The notes: generated from the sequence alone by a model not told the origin. Counted from the stretch's first letter, positions 7,497 to 18,021 are shown. The stretch is DNA of 64,000 nucleotides from Flavobacterium limnophilum (GCF_027111315.2 NZ_CP114289.2:2914001-2978000); one strand, 5' to 3'. Translations and numbers: made by a program.

Positions 7497-8345
7497 ATGA
7501 ACGTAACCGATTATACATATTTAATTAACAAACCCGATGCCATCAACGAAAAGCAAACGGATGATTTAGCAAGAGTGCTGGATGAATTTCCGTATTTTCA
7601 AAGCGCCAGGGCTTTGCGGTTGAAAGGACTCTATAATCAAAATAGCTTTAAGTACAATTACGCTTTAAAAGTTACTGCCGCACATACCACAGACAGAACT
7701 ATTTTATTCGATTTTATTACTTCAGATACTTTTGCGGCCATTCAAAAAGGGTTTTATGACAAAAATATATCGCACCTTTTGGACATCAGCGTGGTTGATT
7801 TCGAGGTTCTCCAGCCCGAAATAAAACTGGAACCAAAAGTAAACAGCATAGAACAATCCATACTTACTTCCATAAAAGAAGCTTCGGAAGCAGAAGAAAA
7901 CACAAAAATAGCGATCGAGAAACTGGACATTGGAAAACCTTTGGATTTTTCGGCGAACGAAAAACATTCCTTTAAAGAATGGCTACAACTCGCTAGAATT
8001 GAGCCTATAATAAGAGAAAAAGAAAACACAAACATTCCTGAAACTGCACTATTAGACGAAGAAAAGAAGAAAAAAGCCGAATTGATTGACAAATTTATCG
8101 AATTGAATCCAAAAATTTCTCCCGCTAAACAAAGTTCAACTTCTATAACCTTCGCAGAATCAAACAAAACGGATACTTCCTACTTGATGACCGAGACTTT
8201 GGCTCGGGTTTATTTGGAACAAAAAAAATATCAAAAAGCAATTCAAGCTTATGAAATATTAATTTTGAAATATCCAGAAAAAAGTAGTTTCTTTGCAGAC
8301 CGTATTTCGGATATTGAGATTTTACAACAAAATAATAATAAATAA
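7497..8345 (+). CDS. Tetratricopeptide-like protein of unknown role, 282 aa
   Basis: The N-terminal third is a helical domain (MNVTDYTYLINKPDAIN, then DDLARVLDEFPYFQSARALR). The middle is acidic and low-complexity. A C-terminal TPR-like pair of helices shows ARVYLEQKKYQKAIQAYEIL followed by YPEKSSFFADRI. There is no signal peptide, so it is probably cytoplasmic or membrane-associated by partners. Position between lptE and secG, with 3 bases to the latter, suggests an envelope-linked scaffold role, but nothing in the sequence fixes a function. Confidence 0.8.
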   Translation: MNVTDYTYLINKPDAINEKQTDDLARVLDEFPYFQSARALRLKGLYNQNSFKYNYALKVTAAHTTDRTILFDFITSDTFAAIQKGFYDKNISHLLDISVVDFEVLQPEIKLEPKVNSIEQSILTSIKEASEAEENTKIAIEKLDIGKPLDFSANEKHSFKEWLQLARIEPIIREKENTNIPETALLDEEKKKKAELIDKFIELNPKISPAKQSSTSITFAESNKTDTSYLMTETLARVYLEQKKYQKAIQAYEILILKYPEKSSFFADRISDIEILQQNNNK

Positions 8346-8348
8346 ACA

Positions 8349-8687
8349 ATGAGCACATTTTCAATTTTTTTAGTTTTAATAACAATAGTTTGCTTTCTAT
8401 TGATAGTGGTAATAATGGTTCAAAACCCTAAAGGTGGCGGATTATCTTCTTCAATAGGTGGTTCTCAAATGTTGGGTGGCGTACAAAAAACAACAGATTT
8501 CTTAGACAAAAGTACTTGGACATTGGCCACGGTATTAATTGTACTTATATTACTTTCCAGTTTAAGTTTTGGAGGATCATTAAGCGACACCGATTCTAAA
8601 ATTATTGAAAAATCAGAAACTGCTGCGCCTGCTCAAAAAGAGGCTCCAGTTCAAAGCACACCAGCTGCTGAACCAGTAAAGAAATAA
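8349..8687 (+). CDS. secG: Preprotein translocase subunit SecG
   Basis: SecG is the small accessory subunit of the SecYEG channel. Two transmembrane segments (about residues 4-22 and 53-73) flank the conserved cytoplasmic loop with QNPKGGGLSSSIGG and the QMLGG motif. A low-complexity Ala/Pro/Glu tail (APAQKEAPVQSTPAAEP) is usual for Bacteroidota. It starts 3 bases after the TPR gene and ends in its own terminator. Confidence 0.95.
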   Translation: MSTFSIFLVLITIVCFLLIVVIMVQNPKGGGLSSSIGGSQMLGGVQKTTDFLDKSTWTLATVLIVLILLSSLSFGGSLSDTDSKIIEKSETAAPAQKEAPVQSTPAAEPVKK

Positions 8688-8707
8688 TTTACTTCAGAAA
8701 ACATAAT

Positions 8708-8741
8708 AAATGCCAGCCTGTCAAAGCTGGCATTTTTTTTA
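8708..8741 (+). terminator. Terminator after secG
   Basis: AATGCCAGC and GCTGGCATT form the stem, followed by eight T. It closes the transcription unit before groES. Confidence 0.9.
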
Positions 8742-8823
8742 GGAAAAATTGTCAGTTTAAGTCTGTTGGCACAATTTCTGACGTTAAAAAAACCAATTAA
8801 AAATAAATAAAAAACATTTCATT

Positions 8824-9099
8824 ATGGCTTTAAATATTAAACCGCTTTCAGACCGCGTACTTATTGAACCTGTTGCTGCCGAAACCCAAACTGCATCAGG
8901 AATTTTCATTCCAGACACTGCAAAAGAGAAACCACAAAAAGGAACTGTTGTTGCTATTGGAAACGGCAAGAAAGACGAACCTTTGACTGTAAAAGTTGGA
9001 GATACCGTTCTTTACGGAAAATATGCAGGAACTGAATTGAAATTAGAAGGAAAAGATTATTTGATGATGCGTGAAGACGACATCTTGGCAATCATCTAA
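8824..9099 (+). CDS. groES: Co-chaperonin GroES
   Basis: The 91-aa protein forms the heptameric lid of the GroEL chamber. Family features are [11 protein letters not shown] at the N-terminus, the mobile loop around [19 protein letters not shown], and [34 protein letters not shown]. It lies 55 bases before groEL in the same transcription unit. No CIRCE repeat is visible upstream. A TTGGCAC stretch at 8765 recalls a sigma-54 -24 element but has no good -12 partner. Confidence 0.97.
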   Translation: MALNIKPLSDRVLIEPVAAETQTASGIFIPDTAKEKPQKGTVVAIGNGKKDEPLTVKVGDTVLYGKYAGTELKLEGKDYLMMREDDILAII

Positions 9100-9124
9100 C
9101 AAAGAATTAAGTTCGAAGAATTAA

Positions 9125-10783
<1,659 letters not shown>

Positions 10784-10810
10784 TTTTTTTTCCGAAAGAA
10801 AATATAATAT

Positions 10811-10847
10811 AAAAAAATCCGAAGTTTCAAAGCTTCGGATTTTTTTG
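10811..10847. terminator. Bidirectional terminator between groEL and the DedA gene
   Basis: AATCCGAAG and CTTCGGATT form a stem with A-run and T-run on either side, serving the two convergent genes. Confidence 0.9.
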
Positions 10848-10868
10848 TTTTCATCAAATTCTCGGTTT

Positions 10869-11543
10869 TTATATATGAACTCTCTTTTTCAAAAGTTTGA
10901 ACAAAACAGGAATCGTCGTAATCAGGACAATAATGATAACTATGTATTCTATATGCTTTTTCAAATCGATGCCAAATTTATCCAAGAATAAAGCCGACAA
11001 ATAATGCCCTGCCAAAATCATGCTGAACGACCAAAGAATGGAACTCACCACATTAAAAAACATGAACTTCTTTTTGTCCATTGCGGCAATTCCCGCAACG
11101 ATAGGTGCAAAAGTCCTGAAAATAGGCAGGAATCTTGCGAAAATTATTGCTTTCCCTCCATATTTATCGAAAAAATCTCTCGATTGCAAAAGGTATTTTT
11201 CCTTAAACCAAAAAGTATCTTCCTTGTTGTACAGATAAGTCCCGCCTTTAACGCCAAACCAATAGCCTACCATATTACCAAAAACACCTGCCAAAGAAAC
11301 CAACGAGGACAACAAAATCACATCGGCCAAATCGCTTCCCATTGATATTTGACGCATCAGCAACTCACTATAAATCCCGGCTAAAAATAAAAGACTGTCT
11401 CCAGGAAGAAAAAAACCGGCAAACAAACCTGTTTCGGCAAAAATGATGAAAAGGATTACCAACAACCCTATTTTTATCCCGCCAAATTCCATTAAAATAT
11501 AAAATTCAGGATTTATTAATTGAGACCAATCGAAATTATTCAT
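10869..11543 (-). CDS. DedA family membrane protein
   Basis: DedA proteins are integral membrane proteins thought to translocate lipid carriers or phospholipids and to support envelope homeostasis. The family signature ETGLFAGFFLPGDSLLF is at about residues 37-53, and the second motif FARFLPIFRTFAPIVAGIAAM follows near 135, with the conserved Arg and Pro residues. Four or more hydrophobic segments and a basic C-terminus (LLKKRVHI) fit the fold; 224 aa is normal. It is monocistronic and convergent with groEL. Confidence 0.92.
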   Translation of the reverse strand: MNNFDWSQLINPEFYILMEFGGIKIGLLVILFIIFAETGLFAGFFLPGDSLLFLAGIYSELLMRQISMGSDLADVILLSSLVSLAGVFGNMVGYWFGVKGGTYLYNKEDTFWFKEKYLLQSRDFFDKYGGKAIIFARFLPIFRTFAPIVAGIAAMDKKKFMFFNVVSSILWSFSMILAGHYLSALFLDKFGIDLKKHIEYIVIIIVLITTIPVLFKLLKKRVHI

Positions 11544-11639
11544 AAAATTATTTTAAAATGTGTGGGCAAAAGTACTTATTGTTTAGCGAAACAGCATCAT
11601 CGAGACCGTTCATTTCCGTTATTTTAATAAATATTTAAT

Positions 11640-11699
11640 AGATTGTGGCATTTTTCAGAATTGATCGAAATCAATTCTGAAAAGCGCCACAATCTTTTC
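11640..11699. terminator. Long hairpin between the HMA gene and the DedA gene
   Basis: AGATTGTGGC at the left pairs with GCCACAATCT at the right, and inside it TTTTCAGAATTGAT pairs with ATCAATTCTGAAAA, giving about 24 bp of stem. It follows the HMA gene stop at 11708. The T-run is on the plus-strand side, so it may be a palindromic repeat rather than a classic terminator. Confidence 0.55.
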
Positions 11700-11707
11700 A
11701 GACAAGC

Positions 11708-12061
11708 CTACTTGGCTGGTTTTTCTCTTTCATATTGACAACAATGATGAAGTTTCTCATAAGTCGCATCTGCCGCCCTAACTTCACCGGCATCATGGCC
11801 AACTTTGGCAACAGCCTTTTTAACTTCGGCAACAGATGTTTTTTCTTCGTTGAGGGTCACTTCCAATTTATGGGTTTCGATATTCCAGTTGGCCATTTTT
11901 ACTCCATCAACCGAGAAAGCTGCTTTTTGGATTCTTCTTTGACACTGTTCGCAATTACCATTAACAGCAATGGTATATTTAGCGTTTTTATTCTTTTTTT
12001 CTTGTGCTTGTGTGGAAAGAGTTACTACTAATAACATCATTCCTAATAATACATTTTTCAT
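11708..12061 (-). CDS. Secreted heavy-metal-associated (HMA) domain protein
   Basis: HMA domains bind soft metal ions such as copper through two cysteines. The 117-aa protein has a signal peptide (about residues 1-20, ending TQAQ). The metal site is GNCEQC (Cys37, Cys40), and a ferredoxin-like core follows (VDGVKMANWNIETHKLEVTL, VAEVKKAVAKVGHDAGEV). A terminal LHHCCQYER could add ligands. It lies 31 bases after a TonB-dependent receptor on the same strand and near a HYC_CC_PP protein, so it is probably the periplasmic metal carrier of this trio. Mercury rather than copper cannot be excluded. Confidence 0.88.
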   Translation of the reverse strand: MKNVLLGMMLLVVTLSTQAQEKKNKNAKYTIAVNGNCEQCQRRIQKAAFSVDGVKMANWNIETHKLEVTLNEEKTSVAEVKKAVAKVGHDAGEVRAADATYEKLHHCCQYEREKPAK

Positions 12062-12092
12062 AATTTATTTTTTAATTGTTATTGAAATTGAC

Positions 12093-14120
12093 TTATTTAA
12101 TTTTAAATCTTAATCCCGCATAATACATTTGTCCAAAAACCGGAGCATATACAATCGAAGCGTCGAATGTTGGTCCAAAAGGATTTTCACTTCCCAAAAT
12201 TGCTTTTTCTTGTTTATAGTTTCCAATGTTTTCTCCACCAACATAGACTTCAAAAACAGATGAAAAAATTCGTGTAATTTGTGCATTCATCAAAGAATAG
12301 GAAGGAGAATATTCTGGAAGCCTGTCTTCCACTGGATTCGATGCGGTTTCGGGCAGTTTTTGTTCGCCCATCCAGTTATAGGTGAAATCGAATTTCCATT
12401 GTTTCCCTTTTTCTCCAATATGAGTTTCATAGGCCAAATTCCCGAAAAAACGGTGTTTGGCTTGCAAAGGTCTTTCGCTTCTTCCGCTACTATAATCAGT
12501 TTGAATGTCGTAATATTTGTAAGCCGTGCGCAAATCAAGATGTTTGGCCAATTCAAGATTAAAGTCCAATTGCAAACTATTGGCAAACGATTTCCCGTTC
12601 AAATTATAAAACAACGCCTGATGTGTTCCCGGAATTACTGGAGCCGTGTACAAATCGACCACTACCTGATTCTTGAAATCGGTTCTGTAAAAATCAAAAC
12701 CAACGTCGGCTTTTTTGCCAAAAACAGAAAATCCTTGGTTGAAACTCAAGCCGTAATTCCAGGCAATTTCGGGATCCAAGCCATAAATTTTCCCGTTGTT
12801 ATCCAAAATATCGAATGCCCTTGAACTCGCAAAAAGAGGTTGGTTTTCGGCAAAAATGTTCGCACTTCTTTTCCCTCTTCCTGCAGAAGCCCGCAAAACG
12901 CCTTTAGCCCAAGGATTGTAGCGAATGTGCAATCTTGGCGTTAAAAAAGTTCCCAAACGGTTGTGGTTGTCAACTCGTCCACCGGCAATGAAACTGAAAT
13001 TGGAAGTATTGTCGTAAGTATATTCGAAAAAAGCACCAATGGAATTGTCGATCCTGCTGTAATCATTCACGTTGACAAATTCCTGATATTTGTCGTAAGT
13101 AAAGTTCAAACCCGTGGCAAATTTATGCATCGTATTGTTGATAATCGAGTTGAAAATCAAGTTCGAATAATAACTGCTTTGCTTGATGTTGTATTGGTTC
13201 AACCCAAAATAAGATTCTTGGTCGTGGCTGTCAAAAGCGTTTTGGAAACCAAAACTTTGATACGGCATCTCCGGAAAAACATAACCAATTTTTGTGGAAA
13301 CATTGAAACGTTCCGTGTTGATTTCGGAACCCCAGAAATTAGTCGTCCCTTTATCTTTCTTTGGGTCAAAATCCATTTCGCCCGTTTGCTTTTCGTCATT
13401 CATATAGCGAAAATTAATGAAACTTACCCAGCCTTTTTGGGCATCGGTATATTGCCAACGATTCAAGACATTGATTTGTTTTCCCAACGGATTATCCAGG
13501 AAACCATCCTCATTCATGTCGTTTTTGGCAATCCTTGTATTGCCGTGAACAAACAAACTGCTCGCCCATTTGTCCGAAATTTTGGTATTGAAATGGGTAT
13601 TCAATTCAAAACGACTGTCGGTTGAGCCATAAGCATTCAAAAAGAAAGGAATATCGTTGACCGGTTTAAGCAACTCGGTGTTGATTTGTCCCGAAATACT
13701 TTCGTATCCATTGACAACACTACCCGCCCCTTTTGTGATTTGGATGCTTTCCACCCAAGTTCCAGGCGTAAACGACAAACCATAAGCTTGGGAAGCTCCG
13801 CGAACAGAAGGGATATTTTCTTCGGTAATCATCAAATAGGGACTAGTTAGACCCAACATTTTGATTTGTTTGGTTCCTGTCAGGGCATCCGAAAAATTGA
13901 CGTCGATAGAAGGGTTTGTTTCGAAACTTTCGGCTAGGTTGCAACAAGCGGCCTTGAGTAATTCCTTGCTTGTCAAAAGGGTTGTGTTTGCCGTAATCTT
14001 CGAAGATTTTTGCAAACCTTTGTTTTTAGAAACCACTTTTATTTCTCGTAATGTGTCCTGCGAATAGGAACTAAACGCACACAACAAGATCAATAAAAGT
14101 ATTGAAATTTGTTTTTTCAT
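12093..14120 (-). CDS. TonB-dependent outer-membrane receptor, probably metal-linked
   Basis: These 22-strand barrels import substrates using TonB energy. The 675-aa protein has a signal peptide (residues 1-20), a plug domain with LLKAACCNLAESFETNPSID and SIQITKGAGSVVNGYESISG, and a long beta-barrel ending in QMYYAGLRFKIK. The CC pair at the plug start is unusual and could bind metal. There is no CarboxypepD-like N-terminal domain, unlike SusC proteins, and no SusD neighbour. Grouping with the HMA and HYC_CC_PP genes points to a metal such as copper; that is context only. Confidence 0.88.
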   Translation of the reverse strand: MKKQISILLLILLCAFSSYSQDTLREIKVVSKNKGLQKSSKITANTTLLTSKELLKAACCNLAESFETNPSIDVNFSDALTGTKQIKMLGLTSPYLMITEENIPSVRGASQAYGLSFTPGTWVESIQITKGAGSVVNGYESISGQINTELLKPVNDIPFFLNAYGSTDSRFELNTHFNTKISDKWASSLFVHGNTRIAKNDMNEDGFLDNPLGKQINVLNRWQYTDAQKGWVSFINFRYMNDEKQTGEMDFDPKKDKGTTNFWGSEINTERFNVSTKIGYVFPEMPYQSFGFQNAFDSHDQESYFGLNQYNIKQSSYYSNLIFNSIINNTMHKFATGLNFTYDKYQEFVNVNDYSRIDNSIGAFFEYTYDNTSNFSFIAGGRVDNHNRLGTFLTPRLHIRYNPWAKGVLRASAGRGKRSANIFAENQPLFASSRAFDILDNNGKIYGLDPEIAWNYGLSFNQGFSVFGKKADVGFDFYRTDFKNQVVVDLYTAPVIPGTHQALFYNLNGKSFANSLQLDFNLELAKHLDLRTAYKYYDIQTDYSSGRSERPLQAKHRFFGNLAYETHIGEKGKQWKFDFTYNWMGEQKLPETASNPVEDRLPEYSPSYSLMNAQITRIFSSVFEVYVGGENIGNYKQEKAILGSENPFGPTFDASIVYAPVFGQMYYAGLRFKIK

Positions 14121-14194
14121 TATATTTTGATTTTAATGTTTTTAAAAGTGTATCAAACCAACGAAATGGCTTGATCTAATTAAGAACATTAGAA

Positions 14195-14608
14195 TCAGGC
14201 GTAGAAAATGTATTGATGGTATAATTTGAAAAGTGGTGGTGCATTGGCATCACAATAATAAGAAGCAATGCGATTGTTTTCAAAATTTGGAAATTCAGAG
14301 AAAACTACTGGATTCCATTCTTCAAAAAGGAAATTGAAATCAGGTTGAAAAGAAATTGAATTTAAAGTTATTTTCCCTGATTTTTTTTGAAAATGAACTA
14401 CTTTATTCTTGCAACAACTGTCTTTTTTTTCAACTTTTGAAGCGCAACAACTTTTTTCAACCGCCTTTGCAGCTTCAGGACTCTTCCAGGAAACAGGCTT
14501 TACAGAAGCAATTTCTCCTCCACAATAATGCACGTCGACGGCAAATCCTACATTGGAAACCAACAGGAAAAACGCCAGAAAAAGACTGATGTGCTTTTTG
14601 AATTTCAT
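14195..14608 (-). CDS. HYC_CC_PP family protein
   Basis: The family is named after its motifs, all visible here: HYC (residues 27-29, VHYCGGE), two CC pairs (KSCCASK and DSCCKNK) and PP near the end (NAPPLFKLYHQYIF). The 137-aa protein has a signal peptide and is probably periplasmic. Cysteine and histidine motifs suggest metal binding, though the biochemical role is not known to me. It is 74 bases upstream of the TonB-dependent receptor and most likely the first gene of the metal trio. Confidence 0.88.
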   Translation of the reverse strand: MKFKKHISLFLAFFLLVSNVGFAVDVHYCGGEIASVKPVSWKSPEAAKAVEKSCCASKVEKKDSCCKNKVVHFQKKSGKITLNSISFQPDFNFLFEEWNPVVFSEFPNFENNRIASYYCDANAPPLFKLYHQYIFYA

Positions 14609-14674
14609 ACTGCAAAATTACGCTTTTATACAACCGATAAAACTAATTTTTTGTTAAAAGTAAAAACCTCCGAA

Positions 14675-16033
14675 TTACGATAGGTCAACTTCTTGCCCCA
14701 TCAAGGGAACCGTGCAATCAAAGCCATATTTCTCGGTTATTTTTAAACGAAGCTCGTCGGCGGGTTCATTTTCTCCGTGAACCAAAAACACCTTGGTGGG
14801 TTTATTTTCCAATGCAGAAAGCCAGTTGAGCAAATCTTTTTGATCGCCGTGTGCCGACAAGGCTTCTATTTCGAGAATATTGGCCAAAACCGGATAATAT
14901 TTTCCGTGAATTTTAATTTCTTTGGCTCCTTCCAATAATTTTCGGCCACGCGTTCCTTCGGCTTGGTAGCCAATGATGACCACGGTGGTTTCAGGCAAAC
15001 CAATATAGCGTTCCAAATAACTCAAAACGCGACCTCCGGTAATCATTCCGCTGGCGGCAATAACTACTTTTGGACTCTTGTTATAAATCGTTTCAATGGT
15101 TTCCTGATAGTCCGAAATCATCGAAAACATTTTGCACATTCCTATGTAATGTTGCTCCGGCAATTTGTGCCATTTCCTGTTTTGGGCAAAAATTCCCAAG
15201 GCACTAATTCCCATTGGCGTGTCAATTATATAGGGAATATTTGGAATTTTCCCTTCTTCCTTGAGTTGCCAAAGCAAATACATCACGGTTTGAGCACGCT
15301 CGACGGCAAAACTCGGAATGATGATTGTTCCTCCTTTTTCGACCGTGTTGTTGATATACATTTCGAGTTCCATTTTCGCGTCCGTGTCGGGATGAAGACG
15401 GTTTCCATAAGTGCTTTCGAGAAAAACGTAATCTGCTTTTTTGGGCTTGGTGGGCGGATACATCAACACGTCATTGTCTCGACCAATGTCTCCGGAGAAA
15501 ACCAAGGTTTTATTTTCCAGATTCAATTCGATGCTGCATGCGCCAATAATATGTCCCGCATTGGTAAAAACCGCAGCAATTTCGGCATCCAAGGGGATTT
15601 TTTCGTTGGTTTTAATCACTCTAAAAAGTGGAAAAACGGCTTCTGCCTGCTTTACGTCATAAAGCGGTTTGGCAATTTCATGTTTGGAATAACGCCCCTT
15701 GTTGGCCATTTCTGCTTCCTCTTCCTGGATTTTGGCACTGTCCAAAAGAATAAGTTTCGTAATGTCTTTTGTTGGACTCGTACAATAAATTTTTCCTTTA
15801 AATCCTTGATTTACCAGCCGTGGCAGCCAACCACAATGATCCAAATGTCCGTGTGTCAACAATACAAAATCTATGGTTGAAGGCTGAATTGGCAACGGTT
15901 CCCAATTGAGCTCCCGCAAAGTCTTGATGCCCTGAAATTGTCCGCAATCAATTAAAATTCTAACACCATTGCTTTCGACCAAGGTTTTGGAACCCGTTAC
16001 CGTTCCCGCTCCGCCAATGAATTTAATCTTCAT
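14675..16033 (-). CDS. MBL-fold RNA metallo-hydrolase with beta-CASP domain
   Basis: This 452-aa protein resembles CPSF-73-type ribonucleases. The metal-binding motif is THGHLDHCG (residues 60-68), with later ligands in TNAGHIIGACSIEL and FSGDIGRDNDVL. A beta-CASP insertion occupies about residues 200-380 (for example IIPSFAVERAQTVMYLL, IAASGMITGGRVLSYL), and the C-terminal ALSAHGDQKDLLNWL gives the last histidine motif. Such enzymes act in RNA processing or turnover. It is 12 bases downstream of the ATP-cone gene, so the two are probably co-transcribed. Confidence 0.92.
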   Translation of the reverse strand: MKIKFIGGAGTVTGSKTLVESNGVRILIDCGQFQGIKTLRELNWEPLPIQPSTIDFVLLTHGHLDHCGWLPRLVNQGFKGKIYCTSPTKDITKLILLDSAKIQEEEAEMANKGRYSKHEIAKPLYDVKQAEAVFPLFRVIKTNEKIPLDAEIAAVFTNAGHIIGACSIELNLENKTLVFSGDIGRDNDVLMYPPTKPKKADYVFLESTYGNRLHPDTDAKMELEMYINNTVEKGGTIIIPSFAVERAQTVMYLLWQLKEEGKIPNIPYIIDTPMGISALGIFAQNRKWHKLPEQHYIGMCKMFSMISDYQETIETIYNKSPKVVIAASGMITGGRVLSYLERYIGLPETTVVIIGYQAEGTRGRKLLEGAKEIKIHGKYYPVLANILEIEALSAHGDQKDLLNWLSALENKPTKVFLVHGENEPADELRLKITEKYGFDCTVPLMGQEVDLS

Positions 16034-16045
16034 GATTTCTATGTT

Positions 16046-16876
16046 TTAAATATATTCACACAATTCTGATGCTTCTTTGAGTACGTTTTGTATTCGATTC
16101 GGACTCAACCCAATTCTTTCCAAACATTCTGAATTATTTATTATTTCTTTTACCAAAATCACGTCAAGCACCAATAATTTATCTTTTTCGGAAAGAGACA
16201 AAGTAGTTAAACAAGTTACGGGATAGAGGTGATTGGAATCGTTTTTTGTTTTTAAATTATTCTTTTCGGGATAATTCCAGCTCAACAAATTCAGCTTTGA
16301 ACATTTTGCAAAAGCAATTGCATCAGCGGTAAACCTGTTATTTGTTACAATCCAGCAGTCCAATACCTTGTCATTTCGAGTATAAATTATATGCCGTCTG
16401 TCTTTCAAATCATTGAAACGCGATAAAATATACATGGGAACCTTCACATCGGAATTGGCATCTTTACCCATATGAAATTTACATTCGACCATGGCGATGG
16501 AATTGTCTTTTTTTATCAACACATCAATTTCGTGCGATACACATTTGCCTTGCAAAATAAAATTAGTCAGTGTTTGGTACTTTTCTGCCGCAAAAAGTCG
16601 GGCAATATATTTTTCGAAGAAAAAACCAGCCGGTCCCAATAATCTGATAGCTTCTTTTAAATTATATCGAGCAGCATGGGAATTACATATTTTTTTCAAC
16701 AAACTGAAAGCCATCTTGTAGATTTGCTTGGTAGAAATCCCTTCATAAATTTCCTCTTCAATAGTTTTCAAAATAGTTTCAACCTGTCGATTACTCGCCC
16801 CAGATTTCAAGAGCGATTGTCGGAGTTTTGACGGATTGTAATCAACAATGTTTCCGGAATGCTTTACTATTTTCAT
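16046..16876 (-). CDS. ATP-cone domain protein with Mrr-like nuclease domain
   Basis: Residues 1-90 form an ATP-cone (MKIVKHSGNIVDYNPSKLRQSLLKSG, then ISTKQIYKMAFSLLKK), the nucleotide-sensing module of ribonucleotide reductases and NrdR. It is followed by a restriction-endonuclease-like core with EIDVLIKKDNSIAMVECKFH, the ExD...ExK pattern of Mrr-type enzymes. The 276-aa protein ends in a helical tail. Linking a nucleotide sensor to a nuclease fold suggests regulated nucleic-acid cleavage, but function is not established. It sits 12 bases before the beta-CASP gene, so both may act in nucleic-acid metabolism. Confidence 0.85.
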   Translation of the reverse strand: MKIVKHSGNIVDYNPSKLRQSLLKSGASNRQVETILKTIEEEIYEGISTKQIYKMAFSLLKKICNSHAARYNLKEAIRLLGPAGFFFEKYIARLFAAEKYQTLTNFILQGKCVSHEIDVLIKKDNSIAMVECKFHMGKDANSDVKVPMYILSRFNDLKDRRHIIYTRNDKVLDCWIVTNNRFTADAIAFAKCSKLNLLSWNYPEKNNLKTKNDSNHLYPVTCLTTLSLSEKDKLLVLDVILVKEIINNSECLERIGLSPNRIQNVLKEASELCEYI

Positions 16877-16933
16877 TAGTTCGTGATTTAACGGTTATTA
16901 AATCAAAGCGGCTAATAAAGGTACGAAAAAAGA

Positions 16934-17377
16934 TTAGTTATTTTGCTTTTGATAGTAAAATGCAGGCAGAAAGAGCAACAAAAAAATGGGTTGAATGAGA
17001 AATCGGCGAATGTAAAACAAGGCCATTTTATTGGCTTCGCCAAAAAAGGAAAGCACCACAAAGAATGCCATGACAAGAATCACGAAAAACACCACATACA
17101 ATATCGAGGCAAATTTGACGGCTTCAATGTCTTTGAACAAGACATAAATCATGGCCAATGACAAAACCGTATTCAAAAAATACCGAAACAATAACCCAAA
17201 AAACAAGGGAATATTTTCAACTTCGGGTAAAGGCAAATTATGGTAATCTGCTTTGAAATAATTCAAGAAAGGATCATAAAACAAAACGTCTTCGTAAGCC
17301 CTTATCAAAGCCAAGAACAAGACAAACATGGTCGCCAATAAAATTCTGACTTTATGATTTACTATTTTTTGCAGCAT
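16934..17377 (-). CDS. Exosortase F system-associated membrane protein
   Basis: The 147-aa protein has four hydrophobic segments and starts MLQKIVNHKVRILLATMF; the start inside the end of xrtF is preferred to a longer frame that would run deep into that gene. It overlaps xrtF by 26 bases, the usual arrangement of this pair in flavobacteria. Residues between segments one and two (YEDVLFYDPFLNYFKADY) match the expected extracytoplasmic loop. Its role beside the exosortase is not known; it may assist substrate handling or stability. Confidence 0.82.
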   Translation of the reverse strand: MLQKIVNHKVRILLATMFVLFLALIRAYEDVLFYDPFLNYFKADYHNLPLPEVENIPLFFGLLFRYFLNTVLSLAMIYVLFKDIEAVKFASILYVVFFVILVMAFFVVLSFFGEANKMALFYIRRFLIQPIFLLLFLPAFYYQKQNN

Positions 17378-17909
17378 ATTTTGAAAATTTATTGACCCAA
17401 ATAATCCATAACAAGAAAACCACTCCATAAATAAACAACGGAAAAAGCACTCCATGCAAAACATGTTCGCTTGACGGAAAATAATACAACAAGATGCTTA
17501 AAAGTCCTATTCGAAAAACATTCAAAACATGAATCATCAAGCTACCTCCGACAATAAACAGAATAGTTGCCCTTGTTTTTCCCGAAAAGGCAACCACGAA
17601 GGATATAAATAAAATAATCACGCTCAAACCATTACAGCCTTCGATAATTCGGGCCATATGCTTATGATTGTAGAACAAATTTATGGCAGGTTCTTTAGTG
17701 TTTGGCGCAATATTGGCGTCGCAATTAAAAAAAAGCATCGTGTTTTTTGTTTGTTTCGCTACCAATTGGGTAAACCTGTCAACCTCAAATTTCCCGGCAT
17801 CGAATTGATTGAGATAGCTTTCATAAACAAAGGTCAAAACCAGATAGGTCAGCAAAAACTTTCCCAGAAACAGCAAAAAAGGTTTATAGCGAATTAAATA
17901 TTTTTTCAA
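17352..17909 (-). CDS. xrtF: Exosortase family protein XrtF
   Basis: Exosortases are membrane cysteine proteases or transpeptidases that process C-terminal sorting signals. The catalytic triad is visible: Cys92 in EGCNGLSV, Arg133 in NVFRIG and His152 in HVLHGVLFP, each at the start of a hydrophobic segment. The 185-aa length and about five membrane segments fit the XrtF subfamily of Bacteroidota. The partner gene overlaps its 3' end. No obvious substrate with a matching C-terminal signal was seen in the window. Confidence 0.9.
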   Translation of the reverse strand: MKKYLIRYKPFLLFLGKFLLTYLVLTFVYESYLNQFDAGKFEVDRFTQLVAKQTKNTMLFFNCDANIAPNTKEPAINLFYNHKHMARIIEGCNGLSVIILFISFVVAFSGKTRATILFIVGGSLMIHVLNVFRIGLLSILLYYFPSSEHVLHGVLFPLFIYGVVFLLWIIWVNKFSKYAAKNSKS

Positions 17910-17923
17910 AATTGACTTTTTAA

Positions 17924-17931
17924 CAAATTTA
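17924..17931 (-). promoter_or_regulatory. Candidate -7 element for xrtF
   Basis: TAAATTTG on the minus strand fits TAnnTTTG, 15-22 bases before the xrtF start. Confidence 0.4.
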
Positions 17932-18021
17932 AATAAAAATCGAAAGGGGCTTTAATTTAGACAATTAAATTTTATTTCTGTTCTTGAAAAGAGTTTTATC
18001 GTCTTTCTTGCTATTTTCACT

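Noticed and set aside
12963..13625. 220-codon plus-strand open frame opposite the TonB-dependent receptor
   Set aside because: Shadow frame; the receptor on the minus strand has signal peptide, plug and barrel end.
14963..15880. 305-codon plus-strand open frame opposite the beta-CASP gene
   Set aside because: Shadow of a strongly supported minus-strand gene with HGHLDHCG and other metal motifs.
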